NCBI GenBank assembly: GCA_036008685.1
Contig: DASYNF010000195.1
Span: 9,477 to 73,476 of the forward strand
Source: Actinomadura_C sp036008685
Lineage (GTDB): Bacteria > Actinomycetota > Actinomycetes > Streptosporangiales > Streptosporangiaceae
Length of the DNA: 64,000 nucleotides
Reading direction: 5' to 3'
The translations under genes were made by a program, and so were the position numbers. The notes under the pieces are model-generated. The model saw only the letters and a program-made list of their open reading frames with translations, was not told the DNA's origin and did no database searches. This document shows positions 8,623 to 18,290 of the stretch, piece by piece; positions within the stretch are counted from its first letter, which is position 1, and every line of letters begins with the position of its first letter.

Positions 8623-9822
8623 TCAGGCGGCGATGAGTTCGGGAGCCGGCGTGCCGATGGACTCCGGTGCGGAGGTGGCGATGTCGGTCTCATCGTCCGC
8701 CGGGAGGAAACGGACCCCGAGTGAGACCAGCAGCGAGAGCACGAGCACGAGGCCGAGACCGAGGCGAAGTGAGGTCCGGTCGGCGAGGAAGCCGATCACC
8801 ATCGGCCCCAGCAGGAGCCCGCCGTAGCCCATCGCGCCGACCTGGGCCACCGAGGCCGCCGAACGTCCTGGGGCGATGGTGCCGGCCAGCGACACCATCG
8901 TGGGTATGACCGTGCAGACCGCGGAGCCGGTGAGGAAGAACCCGGCGAGAGCCACCGGAGTGGACGGCGCGAGGAGCACGACACTCATGGAACCGGCTGT
9001 GCCCAGGCCGGCGAGGACCAGCAGCCGCCTGGTGCCGAGCCTCAGCCGCACCCGGTCGCCGACCAGGCGCCCGCACAGCATCGCGAACTCGAACAACGGA
9101 TAGCCCAGCGCGGCGACGGCCTCGGAGGCGCTCAGTTCGTCGTGCAGCAGCAACCCGCTCCAGTCGGCGATCGCGCCCTCGGCCATGAAGGCCAGGAACG
9201 CCAGCGCGCCGATGAGATACACGGTCATGGGGAGCCGCGCGCGACGCGCTCCGGCGACCACGGCCGGCGCCGGCGGGTCGGCCAGGTAGGCCGGTCCGGT
9301 CAGCAGCGCGGCGGGGAGCCCGACCACCGCCGACGCGAGGACCGCCTGGGTGAAAGACAGGCCGAGCGTGGCCGTGAGCGAGCCCAGCAGGCCACCGGTC
9401 ATCGCCCCCACGCACCATCCGGCGTGCATGCCGCTCATCAGCGGCCGTCCGTAGGCGCGCTCCACCACGCTGGCCTGGGCGTTCATGGACACGTCCATCA
9501 CGCCGAAGGCCATGCCGAACAGGGCGATGGCGACCAGCAGGAGCTCGTAGGTGGGAGCCACGGCCACGAGCGCGGCCGTGCTCGCGGCGAGCGGGGCCGA
9601 CACGCGCAGGACCACGCGGCTTCCGGCGCGGCCCATGATCCCCCGCAGGCCCTGCATCGCGATGAGGGCCGCCACTCCCCAGGTGAGGAGGACGATGCCC
9701 ACCTCACCCGACCCGATGCCGAACTTGGCCGACAGGGCCGGCATACGCGTGACCCACATGCCGCAGAGCAGGCCTCCGAGGGCGTAGGTCGCGAAGGTGC
9801 CCATGCGGGCCCGGAAAAGCAT
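8623..9822 (-). CDS. MFS transporter
   Basis: A 399-residue integral membrane protein with about 12 hydrophobic segments. The N-terminal half has a GVVR-like loop region (MPALSAKFGIGSGEVGIVLL, RGIMGRAGSRV), as in the sugar/drug MFS family. The start has AGGAG eight nt upstream. It lies 134 bp downstream of the TetR gene on the same strand, so it is probably the exporter that the regulator controls through the palindrome at 10490-10513. The substrate cannot be read from sequence. Confidence 0.87.
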   Translation of the reverse strand: MLFRARMGTFATYALGGLLCGMWVTRMPALSAKFGIGSGEVGIVLLTWGVAALIAMQGLRGIMGRAGSRVVLRVSAPLAASTAALVAVAPTYELLLVAIALFGMAFGVMDVSMNAQASVVERAYGRPLMSGMHAGWCVGAMTGGLLGSLTATLGLSFTQAVLASAVVGLPAALLTGPAYLADPPAPAVVAGARRARLPMTVYLIGALAFLAFMAEGAIADWSGLLLHDELSASEAVAALGYPLFEFAMLCGRLVGDRVRLRLGTRRLLVLAGLGTAGSMSVVLLAPSTPVALAGFFLTGSAVCTVIPTMVSLAGTIAPGRSAASVAQVGAMGYGGLLLGPMVIGFLADRTSLRLGLGLVLVLSLLVSLGVRFLPADDETDIATSAPESIGTPAPELIAA

Positions 9823-9956
9823 GTCAGTGACTCCTGGCGAGGGACGTGCGCGATGACGGCGCGAAGAGAAGAGGAGAGATGGAGAAGAGATGGAGACGTC
9901 GTGAAGGCAGGTACCGGCGCGCCTTCAGCGCGTCCGGTCCGGTGGGGTCGGGGTTT

Positions 9957-10481
9957 TCAGGATCGGAGCAGGCTCAGCAGCCGTTCGCGCAGCCCCGTGA
10001 GCCGTTCGGCGTCGAAGACCTCGGGGTCGTGGGCGACGACCTCCCACAGGCCCTCGGCGGCCAGCCGTACGACCGTCGCGCCGACGGGGTCGGCGTCCTC
10101 GCCGGGGTCCCGTCCATGCCATCGGGTCATGGCCTCGCGCAGCGGGGCCGTCACCTCGGGCTCGGCGGCGGCCATGATGCCGGCCCACCGGCGCCGGGTC
10201 GTCGCCGCCTCGCTCCCCCTGAGGATCGCGAACGTCGCCTCGACGAAGGCCCGGCTGTAGGACCCGGGATCGCCGTCGTCATAGGAGGCCACGCGCGCGT
10301 CGAACTCCTCGATGACCCGAGCTACCAGTCCCTTGAGCAAGGCTTCCTTGTTCGGGAAGTGGTAGAGGAGCCCGCCCTTGCTGACGCCCGCACGCTCGGC
10401 CACGGCCGCCAGTGTCAGGGCCTGCGCGCCGTTGTGGCACAGGACCTGTTCCGCGGCGTCGAGGATGGCTTCGCGTTTCAC
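9957..10481 (-). CDS. TetR-family transcriptional repressor
   Basis: A 174-residue TetR regulator. Residues 1-50 form the helix-turn-helix (ILDAAEQVL, LTLAAVAERAGVSKGGLLYHFPNKEALL). The C-terminal ligand domain (60-174) resembles the TetR_C_6-like type. The first gene of a two-gene minus-strand unit with the MFS transporter, it begins 9 bp from a perfect palindrome, which it most likely binds to repress itself and the exporter until an effector, perhaps the exported compound, binds. Confidence 0.92.
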   Translation of the reverse strand: MKREAILDAAEQVLCHNGAQALTLAAVAERAGVSKGGLLYHFPNKEALLKGLVARVIEEFDARVASYDDGDPGSYSRAFVEATFAILRGSEAATTRRRWAGIMAAAEPEVTAPLREAMTRWHGRDPGEDADPVGATVVRLAAEGLWEVVAHDPEVFDAERLTGLRERLLSLLRS

Positions 10482-10489
10482 GTGAGCTG

Positions 10490-10513
10490 ACTGTACCGTC
10501 TGGACGGTACAGT
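10490..10513. promoter_or_regulatory. TetR operator, perfect 24-bp palindrome
   Basis: Arms actgtaccgtc (10490-10500) and gacggtacagt (10503-10513) are perfect inverted repeats around tg. It lies 9 bp upstream of the tetR start and 69 bp before the divergent cysteine desulfurase gene. Position and symmetry fit an autorepressor site. Confidence 0.85.
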
Positions 10514-10581
10514 CGCCAACGCACCCCCGGACCGGGTCCGGCGGCGGTCCGGTAGGTCCGCGCGGCTAGGCTGAAGCCGCC

Positions 10582-11739
10582 ATGGTGACCTATCTCGACC
10601 ACGCCGCGACCACCCCGATGGTCGCAGAGTCCCTCGCCGCCATGACCGCGCAACTCGGCCTGGTCGGCAACCCCTCATCGCTCCACGGGCTCGGCCGCCG
10701 GGCCCGGCGGGTCGTGGAGGAGTCCCGCGAGATCATCGCCGAGGCGTTCAACGCCCGCCCGAGTGAGGTGATCTTCACCGGTGGCGGGACCGAGGCGGAC
10801 AACCTCGCCGTCAAGGGCCTCTTCTGGGCACGCCGTGCCGCCGACCCGCGCCGGACCCGTGTGCTGGCGAGTGCCATCGAGCACCACGCCGTCCTCGACG
10901 CCGTTCAATGGCTGGCCGACCACGAGGGGGCCAAGGTGGACTGGATTCCCGTGGACTCCCACGGCCGCGTGGATCCCGGCACGCTCCGGGACCTGATCGG
11001 CGATGACGTCGCCCTGGTCACCGTGATGTGGGCCAACAACGAGGTGGGGACGGTGCAGCCGGTCGAGGAACTGGCGGCCATCGCCAGGGAGCATGGTGTC
11101 CCCTTCCACAGCGACGCGGTTCAGGCGGCCGGTCAGCTGCCGGTCGACTTCGCCGGCAGTGGTGCCGACGCGCTCACGATCAGTGGGCACAAGATCGGTG
11201 GGCCTCTGGGCGTGGGCGCGCTGATGCTCGCCAAGGGCGTGGACCCCACGCCGGTCCTGCACGGCGGCGGTCAGGAGCGGGAGGTACGGTCCGGCACTCT
11301 GGACACCCCGGCGATCGCAGGTCTCGCGGCGGCCGTGCAGGTCAGCGTCGCGGCCCGGGCCGGGCACGTCGCGAAACTGACGGAGCTGCGCGACCGGCTG
11401 ATCCGCGGCGTGCTCACCGCGGTGCCGGACGCCGTCCTCAATGGTGATCCTCGGCGGCGTCTGCCCGGCAACGCGCACTTCTCCTTCCCCGGCTGCGAGG
11501 GAGACGCGCTCCTCATGCTCCTCGACGCGCGGGGCGTCGCCTGCTCCACCGGTTCGGCCTGCTCGGCCGGGGTGTCGCAGCCGAGCCACGTGCTCCTGGC
11601 GATGGGAGCCGACGCCGCCCGGGCCCGCGGGTCACTCCGGTTCACCCTGGGACACACCTCGGCCGTGACCGACGTCGACGCGCTCACCGAGGTCATCGGC
11701 CCGGTGGTCGAGCGGGCCCGGCGGGCCGGGCTGACCTGA
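10582..11739 (+). CDS. Cysteine desulfurase (NifS/IscS family)
   Basis: A 385-residue PLP enzyme that takes sulfur from cysteine to give alanine and a persulfide. PLP-lysine is K204 in SGHKIGGP; the active-site loop CSTGSACSAG carries C327 (GSAC) and C321. N-terminal YLDHAATTP is the family hallmark. It lies upstream of mnmA, to which it likely supplies sulfur for tRNA 2-thiouridine; this pairing is common in actinomycetes. A TAGGCT box (10567-10572) lies 9 nt before the ATG, with no Shine-Dalgarno, so the transcript may be leaderless. Confidence 0.94.
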   Translation: MVTYLDHAATTPMVAESLAAMTAQLGLVGNPSSLHGLGRRARRVVEESREIIAEAFNARPSEVIFTGGGTEADNLAVKGLFWARRAADPRRTRVLASAIEHHAVLDAVQWLADHEGAKVDWIPVDSHGRVDPGTLRDLIGDDVALVTVMWANNEVGTVQPVEELAAIAREHGVPFHSDAVQAAGQLPVDFAGSGADALTISGHKIGGPLGVGALMLAKGVDPTPVLHGGGQEREVRSGTLDTPAIAGLAAAVQVSVAARAGHVAKLTELRDRLIRGVLTAVPDAVLNGDPRRRLPGNAHFSFPGCEGDALLMLLDARGVACSTGSACSAGVSQPSHVLLAMGADAARARGSLRFTLGHTSAVTDVDALTEVIGPVVERARRAGLT

Positions 11740-11752
11740 CCGCCACGGGTGC

Positions 11753-11778
11753 CCGGACGCCGGCCGGACGGCGTCCGG
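11753..11778. terminator. Hairpin terminator after cysteine desulfurase
   Basis: A 10-bp stem (11753-11762 with 11769-11778), a six-base loop, then a T-rich tract starting ttt. It lies 14 bp after the stop codon. Confidence 0.7.
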
Positions 11779-11828
11779 TTTGATCGTCTTTGTGCTGGGG
11801 AAGGCCTCTCCGGCACAAGGAGGATTCA

Positions 11829-12659
11829 ATGACCGTTGGCCAGCAGGTCAAGACGACCGGACGAAGAGCGTCGTCCGGGCACGCAATGCAGTTCCTCGCC
11901 CGCGCCGGACTCACCGCGCTGGGCGTCATCTACATCCTGGTCGGCTCGCTGGCCGTCGAGGTCGCCTTCGGTGACACCGACAAGAACGCCGATCGCCAGG
12001 GCGCCCTGCGGGCCGTGGGGGAGACGCCGGGGGGGACGATCATCCTCTGGCTCCTCGTGCTCGGGTTCTTCGGGCTGGCCCTGTGGCGCTTCGCCGAGGC
12101 GGCCCTGGGTGCGACGGGGCCGGACGGGCAGAAAGCCACGAAGAGGCTCTCCAGCCTCGGCGCGGCGGTGGTCTACACAGGTGCCTTCATCAGCATCGCC
12201 TCCTTCGTCCTGGGTCAGGGGGGCGCCTCCGGCGACAAGCAGTCCAAGAACTTCACCGCCGAGGCCATGAGCGCGCCGGGAGGCCGCTGGCTCGTGCTCG
12301 CCGTCGGCCTGGGCCTCATCGGTTACGGCGTCGCATGCGTCGTCAACGCGGTGCGGCGCACGTTCCTGAAAAGACTCAAGCGCGGGGAGATGACGCCGGC
12401 TGGGCGCAAGGTGGTCGAAAAGCTCGGCATCATCGGATGCAGCGCCCGTGGCGTGGTCTTCGGCAGCGCGGGGGTCTTCCTCGCCGACGCCGCGATCCGT
12501 TTCGACCCCGACAGGGCCAAGGGGCTCGACGGGACCCTGCGGGAGTTCGCCAAGACCCCGGCCGGCCCCTGGCTGCTGGTCGTCATCGCGCTGGGGCTCG
12601 TGACCTACGCGGTCTATTGCTTCTGCGAGGCCAGGTGGCGCCGGGTGGACCCGGGCTAG
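11829..12659 (+). CDS. DUF1206 membrane protein
   Basis: 276 residues with six hydrophobic segments arranged as three two-helix repeats: FLARAGLTALGVIYILVGSL, LSSLGAAVVYTGAFISIASF and LGIIGCSARGVVFGSAGVFL begin the three units, each with the AR(A)G-type turn of DUF1206. Function is unknown. ATG 11829 is preceded by AAGGAGG at 11818-11824, a strong ribosome site that decides the start against an upstream in-frame GTG. It converges with and overlaps the next minus-strand gene by 4 bp at the stop codons. Confidence 0.85.
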   Translation: MTVGQQVKTTGRRASSGHAMQFLARAGLTALGVIYILVGSLAVEVAFGDTDKNADRQGALRAVGETPGGTIILWLLVLGFFGLALWRFAEAALGATGPDGQKATKRLSSLGAAVVYTGAFISIASFVLGQGGASGDKQSKNFTAEAMSAPGGRWLVLAVGLGLIGYGVACVVNAVRRTFLKRLKRGEMTPAGRKVVEKLGIIGCSARGVVFGSAGVFLADAAIRFDPDRAKGLDGTLREFAKTPAGPWLLVVIALGLVTYAVYCFCEARWRRVDPG

Positions 12660-13684
12660 GGCTGGTAGGGCGCCAGAGCACGCCAGCCGGGGTCCGGGGT
12701 CGAGGCCACCTTGGCACGTCCTTCGGTCCAGCCCGCGGCCAACTGGTCGAGGTCGGCCAGGACCGCGGATTCCGGGTCGGCGTACAGGTGGAAGACCCGC
12801 AGTCCGTCGCCGGTCTCGTGCACGGCCAGCACGGCCCGGTCGCCGAAGGCGGTGAGCCGCTTCTCGAACTCCCGCAGCGCCGAGGCGGACGGCTCGACCG
12901 GCAGGCGATCGGGGTTGCTGTGGGCATAGGGGATCGAGACGGCCACGTGCAGGTCGCACACCGGGTGGTCCTGCCGGTGCAGCGGAAAGCGGATCCCGAG
13001 CCGGGCCGGATGGCCACGGGGCGTGCGGCCCTCGCCGGTCAGCCAGTTCGGCTCCAGGTAGGGCTCGGCGATCTGCTCGATCACCGCCGACAGCATCGCG
13101 GGCGGCAGCGAGTCGACCAGCGGATCCGTGGTGATCTTGACGTCCCCGACCCAGCGGGCCACGTCGTCCTCGCCGAGGGCCCAGTCCAGGATGTGCAACG
13201 CCACCTGGAGTTGCGTCTCCTGCGGCAGGAACAGGAAGTCGGGGTGATAGGCCGTGAGGTGCACGCGGGCGCGGCTCTCGTCCGCGCGCATGCCGAGCCG
13301 CACATATCCGAGATCGAGCTCGTGGTCGGCCAGCGTGAGTTTCTGGCGGAGCATTTCCGGATCGGCCTGCCGCGCCGGGTGGTAGGCCCATCCGTCGTCC
13401 CGCGGAGCGGCCCGCCGCCAGCGCTCCGCGAGCCCCCTGAGCTCGGCCACGCCACCGCCGGTGACGGTCAGCACCGGCGTGTCCTCCTCTTCGCCGATCT
13501 CCCACTGGAGACCAGAATGGATCTTGTGGACGCGCCGGGCGAGCTCTTCGACGGTCTCCGTCGACAGGCCGTCGGACAGGGTGGCCTCGATGGACGGGCG
13601 GGTCTGCCCCCACCAGGCCCAGAACTCGGCGATGGCCGGGGCCGAAGGGGAGGACACATCGCGAGGGCGGCGGAAGATTCCCAT
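12656..13684 (-). CDS. Conserved hypothetical protein
   Basis: 342 residues starting MGIFRRPRDVSSP. No signal peptide or membrane segments. It has an N-terminal region of the FWAWWGQTRPSIEATLS type and a charged, Trp-containing body (HKIHSGLQWEIGEEEDTPVLTVTGGG; ILDWALGEDDVARWVGDVKI). It may be related to DUF695-type proteins, but I cannot confirm this. It is divergent from mnmA (139 bp apart) and stop-overlaps DUF1206. Position next to tRNA thiolation genes is conserved in some actinomycetes as far as I recall. Confidence 0.78.
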   Translation of the reverse strand: MGIFRRPRDVSSPSAPAIAEFWAWWGQTRPSIEATLSDGLSTETVEELARRVHKIHSGLQWEIGEEEDTPVLTVTGGGVAELRGLAERWRRAAPRDDGWAYHPARQADPEMLRQKLTLADHELDLGYVRLGMRADESRARVHLTAYHPDFLFLPQETQLQVALHILDWALGEDDVARWVGDVKITTDPLVDSLPPAMLSAVIEQIAEPYLEPNWLTGEGRTPRGHPARLGIRFPLHRQDHPVCDLHVAVSIPYAHSNPDRLPVEPSASALREFEKRLTAFGDRAVLAVHETGDGLRVFHLYADPESAVLADLDQLAAGWTEGRAKVASTPDPGWRALAPYQP

Positions 13685-13823
13685 ATGGCACCCAATCGTA
13701 GTCCTCCGGGTCCGCGACCCGCGGGCGACACGACAGGTGCGGAGATCCGCTCCGGGATGTGGACCCGCGTCGTACGGCGGCGCCGACCACGCGTCCGCCC
13801 GGTGCGCGTACCCTCGTAGCGTT

Positions 13824-14909
13824 ATGACTTTGCGAGTACTTGCCGCCATGTCGGGGGGCGTCGACTCCGCCGTGGCCGCGGCCCGGGCCGCCGAGGCCGG
13901 CCACGACGTCACAGGGGTCCACATGGCCCTGTCCAGTAACCCCAAGTCCTATCGCACCGGGGCCCGGGGCTGCTGCACGCTCGAGGACTCCCGGGACGCC
14001 CGGCGGGCCGCGGATGTGATCGGGATCCCCTTCTACGTGTGGGACCTCGCCGAGCGGTTCGACCGCGACGTCGTACAGGACTTCGTGCGAGAATACGCGG
14101 CCGGCCGTACGCCCAACCCGTGCCTGCGCTGCAACGAGAAGATCAAGTTCGCCGCCCTGCTGGACAAGGCCCTGGCACTCGGCTTCGACGCCGTGTGCAC
14201 CGGCCATTACGCCAGACTCGAGGACGGCGTCCTGCGGCGCGGGGTCGACGAGGGCAAGGACCAGTCCTACGTTCTGGCGGTGTGCAGCCGCGAGCAGCTC
14301 GCCCATGCGATGTTCCCGCTGGGGGACACCACCAAGGCCGAGATCCGGCTCGAGGCGGAGCGGCGGGGGCTGCAGGTCGCCGACAAGCCGGACAGCCACG
14401 ACGTCTGCTTCATCGCCGATGGCGACACGCGGGGGTTCCTCGCCGGCCGCCTCGGAACGGCACCGGGCCCGATCGTCGATCCCTCCGGTGAGATCGTGGG
14501 GGAGCACGAGGGCGCCTACGCCTACACCGTCGGTCAGCGCAAGGGCCTGCGCATCGGTCATCCGGCCCCGGACGGCAAGCCCCGCTATGTGCTGGACGTC
14601 TCCCCGGTGACCAACACCGTCACCGTGGGGCCCCGCGAGGCCCTGGACGTTCATGAGATCACCGGTGAGCGGCCGCTCTGGCTGACCGAACCGCTCTCCG
14701 GGCCCCGTGACTGCGAGGTCCAGCTGCGGGCTCATGGCGAGGTGTTCGGCTGCACGGTCCTCGTCGAGGGGGACGGGGGAGACACGGTCCGGATCCGGCT
14801 CCGGGAGCCGGCGAAGGGCGTGGCCAAGGGGCAGGCCGCCGTGCTCTACGACGGCGACGTCGTGCTGGGCTCGGCCACCATCGCCGCCACCGACAGTGTT
14901 TTCGCCTGA
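13824..14909 (+). CDS. mnmA: tRNA-specific 2-thiouridylase MnmA
   Basis: A 361-residue enzyme that thiolates U34 of tRNA-Lys, -Glu and -Gln. The PP-loop SGGVDS is at residues 10-15; the catalytic pair is C103 (NPCLRCNEKIKF) and C195 (HDVCFI). The central domain carries GHYAR and the C-terminal beta-barrel follows TVGQRKGL. Length is normal. A TACCCT box 9 nt before the ATG and the lack of a Shine-Dalgarno suggest a leaderless start. It works with the nearby cysteine desulfurase. Confidence 0.96.
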   Translation: MTLRVLAAMSGGVDSAVAAARAAEAGHDVTGVHMALSSNPKSYRTGARGCCTLEDSRDARRAADVIGIPFYVWDLAERFDRDVVQDFVREYAAGRTPNPCLRCNEKIKFAALLDKALALGFDAVCTGHYARLEDGVLRRGVDEGKDQSYVLAVCSREQLAHAMFPLGDTTKAEIRLEAERRGLQVADKPDSHDVCFIADGDTRGFLAGRLGTAPGPIVDPSGEIVGEHEGAYAYTVGQRKGLRIGHPAPDGKPRYVLDVSPVTNTVTVGPREALDVHEITGERPLWLTEPLSGPRDCEVQLRAHGEVFGCTVLVEGDGGDTVRIRLREPAKGVAKGQAAVLYDGDVVLGSATIAATDSVFA

Positions 14910-14974
14910 TCCTTCAGACCGCGGGGAGCCTGGCGGCGCCGTGATCGCACGGTGGCCTGGCTAGGCTTCCGGAT

Positions 14975-16030
14975 GTGTCAGAACCTGTGAGCTTCCCGTG
15001 GCCGGCCGCGAGCGCGACCGGGATCGGATCCTTCCCCGGCGAGGATCCGGCCGAGGCCCTGAGGGTCGTGCTCGGCGAGCTGCCGGCGCTGCCCCACCTG
15101 CCGGAGCTGCCGGCCCGTGGTCCTGGCGCGGACCTGACCGGTCGTACGGCCGCCCTCCTGGTGGAGCTGCCGGTGGCGCTGCAGCCCTCCGGCTGGAGAT
15201 TCGCCGACCGGCCGGGCCGGGACCTGAGCAGGGCCCGCGACCATCTGGCCCGTGACCTCGACGCCCTCGAGGAACAGGCGTCGGAGTACGAAGGTCCCTT
15301 CAAGATCCAGGTGGCGGGGCCGTGGACGCTCGCGGCCTCGATCGAGCTCAAGCACGGCGATCGCGCGCTCAAGGACCCCGGCGCGGTGCGGGACCTGGTC
15401 ACTTCGCTCGCCGAGGGTGTGTCGTCGCATGTGGCCGAGGTCCGCCGGAGGGTGCCGGGGGCGGAGATCCTGCTGCAGCTGGACGAGCCCGCCCTCCCCG
15501 CGGTGCTGGCCGGCGCGATCCCGACCGCGAGCGGCTTCTCCCGGCTCCGGGCCGTCGAGGCCCCGGTCGCGGAGGACACGCTGGCGCGGGTCATGGCCGC
15601 CGGAAACGCCTATCCGATCGTGCACTGCTGCGCCGCCGGGGTGCCGTACGGCCTGCTGCGGGCCGCCGGGGCCAAGGCGATCTCAGTGGACGCCCGCCTG
15701 ATCCCGCAAAGCGCCGACGAGGCCATCGGCGAGGCGGTGGAGGCCGGCATCGGCCTGTTCCTGGGCGTGGTCCCGGGCACGGACGCCCGGCCTCCGGGTG
15801 CCGCCGAGCCCGGGCGCCCGGGGCGGGAGCCGGTGAGCCCGGTGCTGGAACTGGTGCGCCCGGTGCGGGAGCTGTGGCGCCGCCTGGGCTTTCCGCCCGG
15901 CCTGCTGGCCGAGCAGGTCGTGGTGACGCCCTCCTGCGGGCTCGCCGGGGCATCGCCCGGTTATGCCCGCGCCGCGCTCGCCCGGTGCCGCGAGGCCGCG
16001 CAGGTCCTCCGCGACCAGCCCCTGGACTGA
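14975..16030 (+). CDS. MetE-like C-terminal-domain protein (methionine synthase, vitamin-B12 independent type)
   Basis: 351 residues, about half the length of MetE, covering only a catalytic (beta/alpha)8 barrel like that of the MetE C-terminal domain. Visible landmarks: TGIGSFPGEDPAEA near the N-terminus, LQLDEPALPAVL (metal/homocysteine region), HCCAAGVPYGLL with the metal-type His-Cys, and VTPSCGLAGASP. The substrate of these short actinobacterial homologs is uncertain. GTG 14975 follows a TAGGCT box by 7 nt, so the mRNA is probably leaderless. It has an alanine/proline insert with PGRPGREPVSP before the last helix. Confidence 0.85.
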   Translation: MSEPVSFPWPAASATGIGSFPGEDPAEALRVVLGELPALPHLPELPARGPGADLTGRTAALLVELPVALQPSGWRFADRPGRDLSRARDHLARDLDALEEQASEYEGPFKIQVAGPWTLAASIELKHGDRALKDPGAVRDLVTSLAEGVSSHVAEVRRRVPGAEILLQLDEPALPAVLAGAIPTASGFSRLRAVEAPVAEDTLARVMAAGNAYPIVHCCAAGVPYGLLRAAGAKAISVDARLIPQSADEAIGEAVEAGIGLFLGVVPGTDARPPGAAEPGRPGREPVSPVLELVRPVRELWRRLGFPPGLLAEQVVVTPSCGLAGASPGYARAALARCREAAQVLRDQPLD

Positions 16031-16121
16031 CCCCTCCCAGCCGTGATCTCGCAGTTCTCCGCGCCGCCGGGCGATGGCACGGCGCGGGCGAAGTGTCACT
16101 GGCACGGTGGAGACTGGGCCT

Positions 16122-18290
16122 ATGAGTTCGAGTGAGGGCGCACCCGCGGAGCAGGCCCGGCGGCACACCGAGCTCTGCCAGGACATCGACGACGCCAACT
16201 ACCGCTACTACGTACTCGACGACCCCACGCTGAGCGACGCCGAGTACGACCGGCTGATGCGCGAGATCAGGGCCATCGAGGAGGAGCGTCCAGAGCTCGT
16301 CACTCCCGACTCGCCGACACAGAAGGTCGGCGCTCCGATCACGACGGACTTCGAGACGGTGCCCCACCTCGAGCGCATGCTGAGCCTCGACAACGCGATG
16401 AACGTCGACGAGCTGGCCGCCTGGGGGGACCGGGTCGAAAAGGAGGTCGGCGCGGACGCCCGCTACCTGTGCGAGCTGAAGATCGACGGTCTCGCCGTGG
16501 CCCTGTTGTACGAGCACGGACGGCTGGTACGCGGTGCCACCCGCGGGGACGGCCGTATGGGCGAGGACATCACCAACAACATCCGGACGATCGCCGCCGT
16601 TCCCACCAGGCTCACCGGCGAGGACGTCCCGGAGCGCCTGGAGGTCCGGGGCGAGGTCTATCTGCCCGTCAAGAGCTTCGAGGAGCTCAACGAGGCCCTG
16701 GTCGAGAGCGGCCGGGAGCCGTTCGCCAACCCGCGCAACGCGGCGGCGGGCTCCCTGCGGCAAAAGGACCCGCGGGTCACGGCCCGGCGGCCGCTGAGCA
16801 TGATCGTGCACGGCTATGGCGCCTGGGAGGGCGGAAGAGAGCCGGAGAGCCAGTCGGAGTCCTATGAGCGGATGGGCGACTTCGGCCTACCGGTCAGCGA
16901 CCGCTACCGGGTGGTGGACGATCTCGAGGCCGTCGGCGAATACATCCGGTTCTACGGGCAGCACCGCCATGATCCGGAGTACGAGATCGACGGTGTCGTG
17001 GTCAAGGTGGACCAGCGGGTCCTGCAGCGCAGGCTCGGCTCCACCAGCCGGGCGCCGCGGTGGGCCATCGCCTACAAATATCCGCCGCAGGAGGTCAACA
17101 CCAAGCTCCTCGACATCAAGGTCGGCGTGGGCCGCACCGGCCGTGTCACGCCCTACGGCGTCATGGAGCCCGTCGAGGTCGCCGGCTCCACCGTCGCCTA
17201 CGCCACGCTCCACAACGCCAGGGAGGTGAAGCGCAAGGGCGTCCTCATCGGTGACATGGTGGTGCTCCGCAAGGCGGGAGACGTGATCCCCGAGATCGTC
17301 GCCCCGGTGACGGGGTTGCGGGACGGCACCGAGCGGGAGTTCGAGATGCCCACCCACTGCCCGGAGTGCGGCACCGAACTGGCCTACGAGAAGGAGGGCG
17401 ATGCCGACATCCGCTGTCCCAACGCCCGGCTGTGCCCGGGCCAGCTGCGGGAGCGGCTCTATTTCGTGGCGAGCCGAAACGCGCTGGACATCGAGGCGCT
17501 CGGATATGTGGCGGCGACCGCACTGACCCAACCGCTCGAGCCCGAGGATCCGCCCGTGCGGAACGAAGGGGACCTGTTCCACCTCACCGTCGACGAGCTG
17601 CTGCCCATCAAGAGCATCGTACGAGAGCAGCGCACCGGGTTGCCCAAGATCGATGAGAAGACCGGTGAGCCCAAGGTCGTGACCTTCTTCGCCAACAAGA
17701 AGGGCGAGCCGAAGAAGACGGTGGAGAAGCTCTTCGAGGAGCTGGAGAAGGCCAAGCGCCAGCCGCTGTGGCGGGTGCTGGTCGCGCTGTCCATCCGCCA
17801 TGTCGGGCCGCGCGCGGCGCAGGACCTGGCCCGTGAGTTCCGCTCGATGGACGCGATCGCGGAGGCCACCGAGGAGGAGCTCGCCGCGGTGGAGGGCGTG
17901 GGACCGGCCATCGCCGCGTCGCTGAAGAGCTGGTTCGCCGTCGACTGGCACCGCGAGATCGTCGAGAAGTGGCGAGAGGCGGGTGTGCGGATGGCGGACG
18001 AGGGGGCCGGAGGGCCTCGCCCGCTCGAGGGCGTCACCGTGGTGATCACGGGTTCGCTGGAGCGTTTCAGCCGGGACACGGCCACGGAGGCCGTGCAGGC
18101 TCTCGGCGGCAAGGTCATCGGTTCCGTGTCGAAGAAAACGGGCTTTGTCGTCGCAGGAGACAATCCCGGCTCCAAATATGACAAAGCCCTCAAACTGGGT
18201 GTCTCTATCCTGAATGAGGACGGGTTCCAAGTGCTCCTCAACGAAGGGCCAGAAGCGGCCAAGGCCGTAACCCCCCCGGTGCCCGAATGA
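16122..18290 (+). CDS. ligA: NAD-dependent DNA ligase LigA
   Basis: 722 residues. Domain order: Ia (1-65), adenylation with K120 in CELKIDG, OB fold, Cys4 zinc finger (CPECGTE ... CPNARLCPGQ), helix-hairpin-helix repeats (LSIRHVGPRAAQDLA, VEGVGPAIAASL), and BRCT (LEGVTVVITGSLERFSRD). All catalytic motifs are intact. It seals nicks in replication and repair. An insert rich in Lys/Glu (KTGEPKVVTFFANKKGEPKK) before the HhH region is usual in actinobacteria. ATG 16122 is chosen over the in-frame GTG 16074. Confidence 0.97.
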   Translation: MSSSEGAPAEQARRHTELCQDIDDANYRYYVLDDPTLSDAEYDRLMREIRAIEEERPELVTPDSPTQKVGAPITTDFETVPHLERMLSLDNAMNVDELAAWGDRVEKEVGADARYLCELKIDGLAVALLYEHGRLVRGATRGDGRMGEDITNNIRTIAAVPTRLTGEDVPERLEVRGEVYLPVKSFEELNEALVESGREPFANPRNAAAGSLRQKDPRVTARRPLSMIVHGYGAWEGGREPESQSESYERMGDFGLPVSDRYRVVDDLEAVGEYIRFYGQHRHDPEYEIDGVVVKVDQRVLQRRLGSTSRAPRWAIAYKYPPQEVNTKLLDIKVGVGRTGRVTPYGVMEPVEVAGSTVAYATLHNAREVKRKGVLIGDMVVLRKAGDVIPEIVAPVTGLRDGTEREFEMPTHCPECGTELAYEKEGDADIRCPNARLCPGQLRERLYFVASRNALDIEALGYVAATALTQPLEPEDPPVRNEGDLFHLTVDELLPIKSIVREQRTGLPKIDEKTGEPKVVTFFANKKGEPKKTVEKLFEELEKAKRQPLWRVLVALSIRHVGPRAAQDLAREFRSMDAIAEATEEELAAVEGVGPAIAASLKSWFAVDWHREIVEKWREAGVRMADEGAGGPRPLEGVTVVITGSLERFSRDTATEAVQALGGKVIGSVSKKTGFVVAGDNPGSKYDKALKLGVSILNEDGFQVLLNEGPEAAKAVTPPVPE

